A stretch of DNA of 64,000 nt from Kitasatospora sp. NBC_01266 (GTDB lineage Bacteria; Actinomycetota; Actinomycetes; Streptomycetales; Streptomycetaceae). A model generated the notes under the pieces. That model did no database searches, was not told the DNA's origin, and saw only the letters and a program-made list of their open reading frames with translations. Location: contig NZ_CP108458.1 in assembly GCF_036242395.1 (NCBI RefSeq), forward strand, positions 7,440,001 to 7,504,000, given 5' to 3'. Positions 8,550 through 15,861 of this stretch are shown in pieces. A program made the translations under genes and the position numbers. The number at the start of each line of letters is the position of its first letter. Positions within the stretch are counted from its first letter, which is position 1.

Positions 8550-8957
8550 ATGCCCGACGCGATAGCGAAGGTGGCGTGGCTCCGGCTGGACGACGGCCGG
8601 ATCCTCGCCGCCCGCACCCACGGCACGGCCGCCTTCTACCTGCCCGGTGGCAAGCCCGAACCCGGCGAGAGTGACGAGCAGGCCCTGGTCCGCGAGATCG
8701 GCGAGGAACTCGGGGTGACCCTGGACCCGGCCACCATCACCCCCGTCCTGACCGTCCACGCCCCCGCCCACGGCAAGCCCCCGGGCAGCACCGTCCGCCT
8801 CACCTGCTACGCCGCCGGCCACACCGGCATCCCCGCCCCCGGCCGTGAGATCGCCGAACTCGCCTGGCTCACCCACGGCGACTGCGGCCGGGTCAGCCCG
8901 GCCACCGCCCTCGTGCTGGATCGCCTGGCCGCCGCGGACCGCCTGCTGCGCCTGTAG
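8550..8957 (+). CDS. NUDIX hydrolase
   Basis: A 135-residue NUDIX protein with a complete catalytic box: Gly34, Glu40, Arg48-Glu49, Glu52-Glu53 and Gly55 in the GX5EX7REXXEEXG pattern. These residues bind the metal that cleaves a nucleoside diphosphate linked to another group. It starts 11 bases after the deaminase stop, so the two are probably cotranscribed and may both clean up nucleotides. The exact substrate cannot be read from the box. Length is typical for a minimal NUDIX domain. Confidence 0.9.
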   Translation: MPDAIAKVAWLRLDDGRILAARTHGTAAFYLPGGKPEPGESDEQALVREIGEELGVTLDPATITPVLTVHAPAHGKPPGSTVRLTCYAAGHTGIPAPGREIAELAWLTHGDCGRVSPATALVLDRLAAADRLLRL

Positions 8958-9002
8958 AAACCCGCCTGCCGCGGCTGCGGAAAACTTTTTCGGAACCGGT
9001 CG

Positions 9003-9029
9003 CAACCTCGGGCAGTGCCGTGCGTCTAG
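9003..9029 (+). promoter_or_regulatory. Candidate ECF sigma-factor promoter
   Basis: GCAACC at 9003-9008 and CGTCTA at 9024-9029 are separated by 15 bases. An AAC-containing -35 and a CGTC -10 are typical of ECF sigma factors. The site is 65 bases before a secreted-protein gene that leads into an ECF sigma gene, which suggests self-activation. Confidence 0.5.
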
Positions 9030-9094
9030 TGGGTTGAAGGCGCCCTTCAGCTGCTGTTCCAGACCGTTTTCCGTTACTTCCTCGGGAGAGTCCC

Positions 9095-9496
9095 ATGTCT
9101 CTGCACGCCAAGCGGAACTATCGTCCCCGCGCCCGGGTCGTAGGCACCGTCACCGGTGTCGCGCTGCTGCTGGGCGGTGGCTTCGCCGCGCAGGCCGTCG
9201 CCGACTCCGGTGGCTCGAGCTCCGCGCCGCAGGTCACCAGCACCGGGGACAACGCCCCGCAGGTGGTCACGTCGGGTGGGTCGGCGGCTGCCGGCACTCC
9301 GCAGGTGGTCAAGCCGGGCGGGTCGGTGTCCGCCGGTACGCCGCAGGTCGTCACGCCGGGCGCTGCCGGCTCCGCCGGTACCCCTAAGGTCGTCTCGCCG
9401 GGCCAGTCGAGCAACGCGGGCCGGCCCGCCGTCGGGTCCGCCCCGGCCGGGAACGCGCCCCAGGTGCTCAACCCCGGCACCGGCGTCCAGAAGTAG
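9095..9496 (+). CDS. Small secreted repeat protein preceding an ECF sigma factor
   Basis: A 133-residue protein of unknown function. A positively charged N-terminus and a hydrophobic segment (VTGVALLLGGGFAAQAVA) form a signal peptide with likely cleavage after AVA. The mature part is low in complexity and repeats the pattern PQVVTPGGSVSAGT four or more times, rich in Pro, Gly, Val and Ser, with no cysteines. GGGAGAG lies just before ATG 9095. It heads a cluster with an ECF sigma gene and a membrane protein and has an ECF-like promoter, so it is probably part of a cell-envelope response. No enzyme domain is visible. Confidence 0.65.
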   Translation: MSLHAKRNYRPRARVVGTVTGVALLLGGGFAAQAVADSGGSSSAPQVTSTGDNAPQVVTSGGSAAAGTPQVVKPGGSVSAGTPQVVTPGAAGSAGTPKVVSPGQSSNAGRPAVGSAPAGNAPQVLNPGTGVQK

Positions 9497-9571
9497 CAGC
9501 AACAGCACCACCACGGGGTGGGCGGGCCGCGCGCAGGCCCGCCCACCCCTCCCGCGACCGGATCGAGGCCC

Positions 9572-10213
9572 ATGCAGTACGCCATTCCCGCAGCGCCGAC
9601 CTGGTGGTCCCGGCTGCTCGCCCGCCTGCCCCAGACCTCCCCGGTGTCCGGCCTGCCCCGGACCGAGGACGGGCCGCGACCTGCACGCCGGCTGCGGGCG
9701 GTCGCGGCGCCGTACGGCGACGGGCAACCGCCCACGCTGACCGAGCTGTACTGGGCACGGCGACTCGACATGGTGCGGCTCGCGCTCTTCCTGGTGGATG
9801 ACCTGCACACCGCCGAGGACGTGGTCCAGGACGCCTTCGCCGCCCTGTGCCGCACCCACGGCAGCTCGCTGGACGGGCTCCAGGACCCCGCGGCCTATCT
9901 GCACTCCGCGGTGCTCAACGCTTCGCGCTCCGTGCTGCGCAAGCGCCGCACCGCCCGTGCCTTCACGCCGCCGCACGAGGGCTACGGGCCGCCCGTCGAA
10001 GAGGGGCTGCTGCTCGCCGAGGAGCACCGGCAGGTCATCGACGCCATGCGGCAACTGACCCGGCGCCAGCGAGAGGTGCTGGTGCTGCGGTACTGGTCGG
10101 AGCTGACCGAGGCGCAGATCGCGCAGACGCTCGGGCTGGCGCGTGGCACGGTGAAGTCCACCGCGAGCCGCGCGCTGGACATCCTGGCGAAGAAGTTGGA
10201 GGCGGACCGATGA
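9572..10213 (+). CDS. ECF RNA polymerase sigma factor
   Basis: A 213-residue sigma factor. Region 2 is seen in LALFLVDDLHTAEDVVQDAF, including the DDLHTAEDVVQDAF core-binding pattern, and region 4 in LTRRQREVLVLRYWSELTEA followed by an IAQTLGLARGTVKST helix-turn-helix. It lacks region 3, as expected for the ECF group. The ATG at 9572 has only a weak GAGG upstream, and an in-frame GTG at 9518 is the alternative. The next gene starts within its stop codon (ATGA), giving tight coupling to a single-pass membrane protein that could act as its anti-sigma factor. Confidence 0.85.
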   Translation: MQYAIPAAPTWWSRLLARLPQTSPVSGLPRTEDGPRPARRLRAVAAPYGDGQPPTLTELYWARRLDMVRLALFLVDDLHTAEDVVQDAFAALCRTHGSSLDGLQDPAAYLHSAVLNASRSVLRKRRTARAFTPPHEGYGPPVEEGLLLAEEHRQVIDAMRQLTRRQREVLVLRYWSELTEAQIAQTLGLARGTVKSTASRALDILAKKLEADR

Positions 10214-10554
10214 ATCCCACTGCCGAGGAGGACCGCCGGTCCGCGACCGAGGACCGGCTGCGCGCCGCACTGGCCGCCCGTGCCGCGCTCGTCACGCATG
10301 CCGACCTGCGCCACGACGTGCCGCCGCAGGGGCGCGGCTGGGGAGTGCGCCGGGTGCGCGGGATCGCCCTAGGCGCGCTGGGCGTGGCCGCCGCGGTGGC
10401 GGCCGGGTGCGTGCTGGTGCTGCTGCCCGGCCACTCGTCGGCCCCGGCGCCGGTGCAGCCCGCCCGCTCCCCGGGCATCACCAGTCCGTCGCCGTCGTCG
10501 ATCGTGGACCCGGCCCCGTCCGTCGAGGGCCCCAGCGTGGTCACTCGGCCCTGA
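10210..10554 (+). CDS. Single-pass membrane protein, possible anti-sigma factor
   Basis: A 114-residue protein that overlaps the sigma gene by four bases (ATGA). Residues 1-45 are charged and presumably cytoplasmic. One transmembrane helix follows (IALGALGVAAAVAAGCVLVL), then a short Pro/Ser-rich outer tail. Size, topology and coupling to an ECF sigma gene fit a membrane-bound anti-sigma factor, but no conserved zinc-binding or sigma-binding motif is visible, so the role is inferred from context alone. Confidence 0.65.
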   Translation: MNPTAEEDRRSATEDRLRAALAARAALVTHADLRHDVPPQGRGWGVRRVRGIALGALGVAAAVAAGCVLVLLPGHSSAPAPVQPARSPGITSPSPSSIVDPAPSVEGPSVVTRP

Positions 10555-10602
10555 CGGTGATTCGGGGATCGCACAAGAGAAGAGACGAACCGTCAGACCC
10601 GG

Positions 10603-10641
10603 TTGATCACAGCGCCGTTGCCCGTCCTAGAGTGATCACAG
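10603..10641 (+). promoter_or_regulatory. Repeated TGATCACAG elements before the PaaK-like gene
   Basis: TGATCACAG occurs at 10604-10612 and 10633-10641, 29 bases apart, each with the palindromic core TGATCA. TTGATC (10603-10608) and TAGAGT (10628-10633) could serve as a widely spaced -35/-10 pair, so the second repeat would overlap the transcript start. Confidence 0.4.
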
Positions 10642-10676
10642 GACCACCGTCCTGACCACTAGGCGGAAGTGACACC

Positions 10677-12005
10677 ATGACTGACGCTCACCTTGCGAAC
10701 GCTGCGGACCCTGCGAACCCGGCGGACCCTGCGAACCCGGCGGACCCGGCGGACCTCGCGGACCTCATATCCTTCGCCCGGGCGCACTCGCCCTTCTACC
10801 GCGACCTCTACGCGCACCTGCCCGCAGCGGTCGCCGATCTCCCCTCCCTCCCGCTCATCGACCACACCGCGTTCTGGGACGCCCACACGGTCGCGGACAG
10901 CCGGCTGCTGACCGGTCCGCACGGTGACGGGATCGTCTTCAAGACCGGCGGGACCACCGGGATGCCCCGGATCTCGTTCTACACCCGCGCGGAGTGGCGG
11001 GCGATGGCCCGCCGGTTCAGCGACGGGATGCCGGCTGCCGGGGTGCGGCCCGGGGACCGGGTGGCGAACCTGTTCTATGCCGGGGAGTTGTACTCCAGCT
11101 TCATCTTCACCCTCAACCTCTTCCAGGAGGCGTCGGTCCCCACCGTCCAGCTGCCGATCGGCGGCGCGGCCACGCCGGAACAGGTGGTCGGGACGCTGCG
11201 GGACTTCTCCGCCACCGTGATCGCCGCCCTGCCCACCTCGCTCTCCCGGCTCGCCCGCGAGGTGGTGGACACCGTGGGAACGCTGCCGCTGATCCGGCTC
11301 GCGCTGTTCAGCGGCGAAGCCTTCCATGACGACCAACTGCCCCTGATCAAGCAGGCGTTCCCGAACATCACGGTGCGCTCCATCGGCTACGCGAGTGTGG
11401 ACGCGGGCGTGCTGGCCTCGCCGGTGGCCGGGGAGTTCGACAACCGGGTGCACCAAGTCCTCACCCCCGAGAAGGTGGTGGAGCTGCTGGACCCGGAGAC
11501 CGGTGAGCCGATCGAGGAGCCGGGGCGGGCCGGGCGGGTGGTGGCCACCGACCTGGTGCGGCGGCTGACGCCGGTGATCCGCTATCCGGTGGGGGACATG
11601 GCCGAGTGGGTGGACTTCCCCAGCCGCACCTTCCGGCTGCTGGGCCGCGCCGAGGAGGGGGCCCGGGTGGGACCGGTCACCGTCTACCTGGAGGACGTGC
11701 GGGCGCTGGTGGCGGGCGCCGACACGCAGGGCCGGGTCGGCGGCGTGCAGGTGGTGCTGCGCCACCACGACGGGCGTGACCAGATGGTTCTGCGGTTGGC
11801 CGACAGCACGCCGCAGGCGGCCGGGCGCGAGGCGCTGGCCGTGGCGCTGGCCGAGCAACTGGACGTGCTGCGTCCGTTCTTCGCCGATCACGTGGCACGC
11901 GGGGCGGTCCACCCGCTGGCCGTGGAGTGGGTCGGCCCGACCGGGCTGACCGTCAACCCGCGCAGCGGCAAGGCGATCCGGCTGCTGGACGAGCGGCTCG
12001 GCTGA
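10677..12005 (+). CDS. PaaK-like adenylate-forming enzyme
   Basis: A 442-residue member of the acyl-adenylate family related to phenylacetate-CoA ligase. The ATP-binding loop reads FKTGGTTGMPR, followed by YASVDAG and a TPVIRYPVGDMAEW segment. It should activate a carboxylic acid as an acyl-adenylate; whether it transfers to CoA is unknown. The N-terminus carries a short tandem repeat (NPADPANPADPADLADL) encoded by repeated 18-base units at about 10700-10765. It converges on the LuxC-PaaK fusion gene and resembles that protein's C-terminal half (SGGSSG, YGSVDAG), so the two domains are probably paralogues acting in one pathway. Confidence 0.8.
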   Translation: MTDAHLANAADPANPADPANPADPADLADLISFARAHSPFYRDLYAHLPAAVADLPSLPLIDHTAFWDAHTVADSRLLTGPHGDGIVFKTGGTTGMPRISFYTRAEWRAMARRFSDGMPAAGVRPGDRVANLFYAGELYSSFIFTLNLFQEASVPTVQLPIGGAATPEQVVGTLRDFSATVIAALPTSLSRLAREVVDTVGTLPLIRLALFSGEAFHDDQLPLIKQAFPNITVRSIGYASVDAGVLASPVAGEFDNRVHQVLTPEKVVELLDPETGEPIEEPGRAGRVVATDLVRRLTPVIRYPVGDMAEWVDFPSRTFRLLGRAEEGARVGPVTVYLEDVRALVAGADTQGRVGGVQVVLRHHDGRDQMVLRLADSTPQAAGREALAVALAEQLDVLRPFFADHVARGAVHPLAVEWVGPTGLTVNPRSGKAIRLLDERLG

Positions 12006-12012
12006 GCGGGCG

Positions 12013-12054
12013 CACCGCTGGGGGTGACGGCGGCTGCCGTCACCCCCAGCGGTG
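12013..12054. terminator. Perfect bidirectional hairpin terminator
   Basis: A 19-base perfect stem with a four-base GGCT loop: CACCGCTGGGGGTGACGGC at 12013-12031 pairs with 12036-12054. It fills the gap between the convergent PaaK-like gene and the LuxC-PaaK fusion and should stop both transcripts. Confidence 0.9.
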
Positions 12055-12061
12055 GAGCGAC

Positions 12062-14665
12062 TCAGAGGTCGTCGCGGGTCCGCAGGTCGACCACCTCGCG
12101 GAGCTTGCCGCTGGCCTCGGTGTGGGCCAAGGCGTCCACCGGCGACGCCTTGACCCGCAACTCGAGCACGCGGTCCTGTTCGACGTCCTCTGCCAGCTGC
12201 TGATACTCCGCCAGGAAGGCCCGGGCCAGCTGCTCGGCGCTGCGGTCACCGGGTGCGAAGTCGGCCAGCAGCACGGTCAGCGTCGCGCCCGACTCGGCGC
12301 TCTCCTCGATCACCAGCTGCACGGCTCCCACGTGGTCCAGCGCCTCCTGCGCGATCGCCACGAAGCGGCGGTAGTTGAGGAAGTGCCCGCCGGCCCGGAA
12401 GATGTCGCCGAACCGACCAAGCAGCTCGAAGCGCGGGGTGCGCCGGCCGCACGGACAGTCGCCGTCGATCCAGCGGCCGAGGTCGCCGATCTCGTAGCGG
12501 TCCAGCCGCTGACCGCGCCGGGTGTGCGCGGTGAAGACCAGGCGGCCGACCTCGCCGACGGCCGCCGGGCGGTCCTCGCTCCGGTCCAGGATCTCCAGCG
12601 TCTGTGCGCCGCTGAACAGGTGGTGCACCCGCTCGGGGGAGTGCGCGCACTGGTAGCCGAGCGGCCCGGCGTCCACGCTGCCGTAGGCCGCCGAGCGGAT
12701 CAGCTCGACGCCGAACTCCTCGCGCAGCCAGTCCTGCTGGCGCTGCGGGAAGTGCTCGCCACCGAAGAAGAGCTTGCGCACGCCCCGGTAGGCGCGCAGT
12801 TCGTCGGCCGCCTCGGTGAAGACCCGCAGCAGGTAGTTCGGCATCCCGAACAGGGTGTCCACCTGGTGCTCGACGATCGACCTGGCCACCAGCGCGTGGT
12901 CCTGCTGGGCCGCCATCGGGAACTGCACGGCTTGCAGGGTCTCCAGCACCGAGTGGAAGCTGAGGAACCCGCCGGACAGCTGCCCGCTGAAGAACAGGTT
13001 CATCGACCGGTCGGTGCGCGGGTCGAAGCCCGCCGCCAGCAGGCCTTCGGCGCCGGCCCGCATGTGCTCGCGGTAGTCCTCCCAGGCGAAGGCGGAGAGC
13101 TTGGGGGCACCCGAGCTGCCGCCGCTGCGGAAGAAGACCTCGGCCCGGCTCAGATCGCCCTGCAACCGCTCGAACTCGCTCTTCACCGTCACCGACACCT
13201 GAGGTACCGTCAGTTCCCTGACGCCCAGCAGGTCGTCCAGGCAGGCGTCGGTGCTGAACCGCTCGTCCAACTGGACGTCGACCCGGCGGCTGTAGCGCTG
13301 CAGCGCGTAGACACCGTCGTGCGGCTCGCCGTTGTAGCTGTCGAGCATGCCGCCCGGCACCGTGACCCGCTGGGCGCCGGCGGTCAGCACCAGGCCGGCC
13401 AGCACGGCGGTGTCGGCCCGGTCGGCGCCGAGTCCCACCGTCTGCAGGTAGCGGCGCATCGGGCGCAGCACCTCCACGATCCGGGTGCGCGGCAGCGGCT
13501 TGACCCAGACGGTGCGGTGCAGCGGCGAGGCGCGCAGCGCGCTGCGCAGGTCGGCCAGCACGTGCCAGTTGCCCTCGGGGTCGGCGTGCACCCGGGTCAG
13601 GCCCAGGTGCTCCTCCAGCGCCGCCACCTGCACGGTGTTGCTGATCTCCGCGCTCTCCAGCAGATCGCGCTCACGCACGTTCAGTTCGCCCACCGCCTCG
13701 GCCAGCACGGCCGCGAAGCGCTCGGCGAAGGCGAAGACCTGCTCCTCGTCCTCGGTGTCCAGGTAGACCACCTGCGGGCTGGAGCAGGCCTGCTGGTCGA
13801 GCCGGCAGACGTCGGCGGCGATCGCGTGCAGGGTCTGCGGCTCGGCCCAACTCTCCTTCGTCAGATAGGCGAAGGACAGCTTGGGGCCCCAGTCGACCAG
13901 TCGGCAGCCGGCCGGCACCAGCTGGGCCACCCCGGCCAGCGCCTCCTCGCCGCCCCAGGCGGCGACGGCGTCGGCGGGGGTGCAGAGCCGGGCCAGCCAG
14001 TCGGTGCGGCTGGAGGGGAAGGCCAGCACGATCACCCGGGCGGCGATCGCGCCGGTCGGGTCGAGCGCCGCGAGCTGGGCCAGCAGCAGCTGGGTGAAGC
14101 GCGAACCGCCGCTGGTCTTGGCCGCGTTGACGTTTCCGGCGAGCAGCCCCTCGATCACGCTGAGCGCGCCGGCGGCGGGCGCGTTGCCCGGCGTGACGTG
14201 CACCAGCAGGCCGACCGGCAGCCAGCCCTCGAAGATCTCCCGACGGAAGTCGAAGCGGGCCAGCCGGCCCGGGTCGATGCCGCCGAGCTCGCGGATCAGC
14301 TTGGTCTCCAGCGCCTCCCGCTCCAGCGCCTCGGCGACGTCGCGCAGGGTGCGGACCGCCTCGTCCTCGGTGACCTGGGCGGCGGCCAACTCCTCGGCCA
14401 GCAGCTTGCGCTGCGCGCTCTCCGGGTCGTGCAGCGCGGTGGACAGCAGGTCGCAGGCGGCCAGCACGGTCAGCGGGCTGAGCGGCGGACCGGCGAGCAC
14501 CGAGCGGACCTGGGCGTCCAACTCCGCCAGCCGGTGCTCGGCTTCGGTGTCGTCGATGAACTCGCCCTGCCAGTAGTGCGGCAGGCTGTGCGGTTGTTGG
14601 TCCACGAGGCCGTCCGAGACGCCGTCCGGAAGGCCGCGCGAGACGGAGTGCGGTGCGGTGGTCAC
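12062..14665 (-). CDS. LuxC-type acyl reductase fused to a PaaK-like adenylation domain
   Basis: An 867-residue two-domain protein. Residues about 50-465 match the LuxC acyl-CoA reductase family, with LLVHVTPGNAPA at 153-164 and the presumed nucleophile Cys294 in LDQQACSSPQVV. Residues about 490-867 match PaaK-like adenylating enzymes, with RSGGSSGAPK at 513-522, AYGSVDAG, and a CPCGRRTPRFELLGR segment. LuxC reduces a thioester-bound acyl group to an aldehyde with NADPH. Fusion to an acid-activating domain would put activation and reduction on one chain. LuxC proteins are usually near 480 residues and stand alone, so the fusion is unusual. GTG 14665 overlaps the LuxE stop (GTGA), so the genes are translationally coupled. 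Confidence 0.85.
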   Translation of the reverse strand: MTTAPHSVSRGLPDGVSDGLVDQQPHSLPHYWQGEFIDDTEAEHRLAELDAQVRSVLAGPPLSPLTVLAACDLLSTALHDPESAQRKLLAEELAAAQVTEDEAVRTLRDVAEALEREALETKLIRELGGIDPGRLARFDFRREIFEGWLPVGLLVHVTPGNAPAAGALSVIEGLLAGNVNAAKTSGGSRFTQLLLAQLAALDPTGAIAARVIVLAFPSSRTDWLARLCTPADAVAAWGGEEALAGVAQLVPAGCRLVDWGPKLSFAYLTKESWAEPQTLHAIAADVCRLDQQACSSPQVVYLDTEDEEQVFAFAERFAAVLAEAVGELNVRERDLLESAEISNTVQVAALEEHLGLTRVHADPEGNWHVLADLRSALRASPLHRTVWVKPLPRTRIVEVLRPMRRYLQTVGLGADRADTAVLAGLVLTAGAQRVTVPGGMLDSYNGEPHDGVYALQRYSRRVDVQLDERFSTDACLDDLLGVRELTVPQVSVTVKSEFERLQGDLSRAEVFFRSGGSSGAPKLSAFAWEDYREHMRAGAEGLLAAGFDPRTDRSMNLFFSGQLSGGFLSFHSVLETLQAVQFPMAAQQDHALVARSIVEHQVDTLFGMPNYLLRVFTEAADELRAYRGVRKLFFGGEHFPQRQQDWLREEFGVELIRSAAYGSVDAGPLGYQCAHSPERVHHLFSGAQTLEILDRSEDRPAAVGEVGRLVFTAHTRRGQRLDRYEIGDLGRWIDGDCPCGRRTPRFELLGRFGDIFRAGGHFLNYRRFVAIAQEALDHVGAVQLVIEESAESGATLTVLLADFAPGDRSAEQLARAFLAEYQQLAEDVEQDRVLELRVKASPVDALAHTEASGKLREVVDLRTRDDL

Positions 14666-15861
14666 GAGTTCCCCTTGAGCAGTTCGGCGGCGGCGATGGC
14701 GCAGCTGCGGTTACGGCTGAGCCCGGCCCGCCCGTGCACGGCGAACCAGGGTGTGGGCAGGCCGCAGCCGCACTCCTCGGGGGCGTGCTGCGAGACCAGG
14801 TCGCCCATCAGCACGGACTGGGCGGGCACCGAGGTGATGTAGGGCGAGATGAACTGGGCGTAGCCGCGCTCGCCGTAGCCCACCGGCTGCAGGGTGCGCA
14901 CGTCGCGCACCAGCATCCGCGACCAGGTCGGCACGTGCAGGCGGTGGTTGGCGCACTCCATGTAGAGCACCGAGTGCTCGACCGCGCCGAAGCCGTCCCG
15001 GATCCGCTCGTCCGGGATGCCCAACTGCTCGTGGATCCGCCGGTACAGCTCCGGCTTGGTGACCTGCTTGTCCGCGTTGGACTTCCAGCCGCCGCCGAAG
15101 ACCACCAGCGAGCGCGGGTCCAGGGTGATCGGTGGCAGGCCGAGTTCGCGCATTCGGTCGAGGGTGAAGGAGAGGAAGGCGGGGAACCCGAGGATGCGCA
15201 CCGGCGCGCCCTCCTCGGCGAACCGCAGCAGTGCCCGCACGCAGCCGAACGGGTCGAACTCGTGGCCGCTGCCGGTGTGCTTGAGCGCGTACTCCGCCGA
15301 GCGGACCGGCGCGAAGTGGCACAGGTACTCGTCGGTGAACGAGGTGCCCAGGTTCAGGCCCGGCCGGGGCTGGTAGTTGGAGAGCAGGTAGTTGACCGGC
15401 TCGTCCTCGCCCAGCCAGCCGTAGGAGTCGAAGATCCGGGCCACGATCCGCTGGCCGTTGCGCAGCGTCCAGTCGTCGAAGAACATCTGCGACTTCTGCC
15501 CGGTGGTGCCCGAGGAGGTCAGGTGGATCCTGACCTCCTCCTCGGGTATCGAGACCACCTCGTGCGCCTTGAAGAAGTTGGCGTGCACGAAGGGCAGTCG
15601 GGCCAGGTCGGCGGCCGACTCCAGCGGGCGCGCGGACGCCGGGTGGGACTCCCAGAGGCTGCCGAAGAACGGCGAGCGGGCGGCGTGCCAGGCGTTGGAC
15701 TCGTTCATCGCGAGCGCGAACAGCTCGTCGAGTTCGGGGCCCACCAGGTAGGGCTCGGTGAGGTCGAAGAGCTGCTGGACGTGCCCGAGCGCGGCCGGGT
15801 CGGGGACCTGGACCGGGTCGAGGTAGCGACTTGCCAGGCTCGCCGGGGTTGTTGTGCTCAC
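14662..15861 (-). CDS. LuxE-like acyl-protein synthetase
   Basis: A 399-residue protein of the LuxE family, which activates a fatty or other carboxylic acid with ATP and passes the acyl group to the LuxC reductase. The ATP-binding loop is IHLTSSGTTGQKSQMFFDDW, and GFGAVEHSVLYMEC and LVVFGGGWKS follow in the usual order. GTG 15861 is chosen because it overlaps the upstream GNAT stop as GTGA; a longer reading from 15900 would run through that gene. Linkage to LuxC is the classic pair, but no luciferase genes are nearby, so the aldehyde is probably a metabolite rather than a light substrate. Confidence 0.85.
   Translation of the reverse strand: MSTTTPASLASRYLDPVQVPDPAALGHVQQLFDLTEPYLVGPELDELFALAMNESNAWHAARSPFFGSLWESHPASARPLESAADLARLPFVHANFFKAHEVVSIPEEEVRIHLTSSGTTGQKSQMFFDDWTLRNGQRIVARIFDSYGWLGEDEPVNYLLSNYQPRPGLNLGTSFTDEYLCHFAPVRSAEYALKHTGSGHEFDPFGCVRALLRFAEEGAPVRILGFPAFLSFTLDRMRELGLPPITLDPRSLVVFGGGWKSNADKQVTKPELYRRIHEQLGIPDERIRDGFGAVEHSVLYMECANHRLHVPTWSRMLVRDVRTLQPVGYGERGYAQFISPYITSVPAQSVLMGDLVSQHAPEECGCGLPTPWFAVHGRAGLSRNRSCAIAAAELLKGNS

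Noticed and set aside
12062..15861. Bioluminescence (lux) operon
   Set aside because: LuxC- and LuxE-like genes are present but no luxA, luxB or luxD. The flavin-dependent oxidoreductase at the left edge is 11 kb away and not linked.
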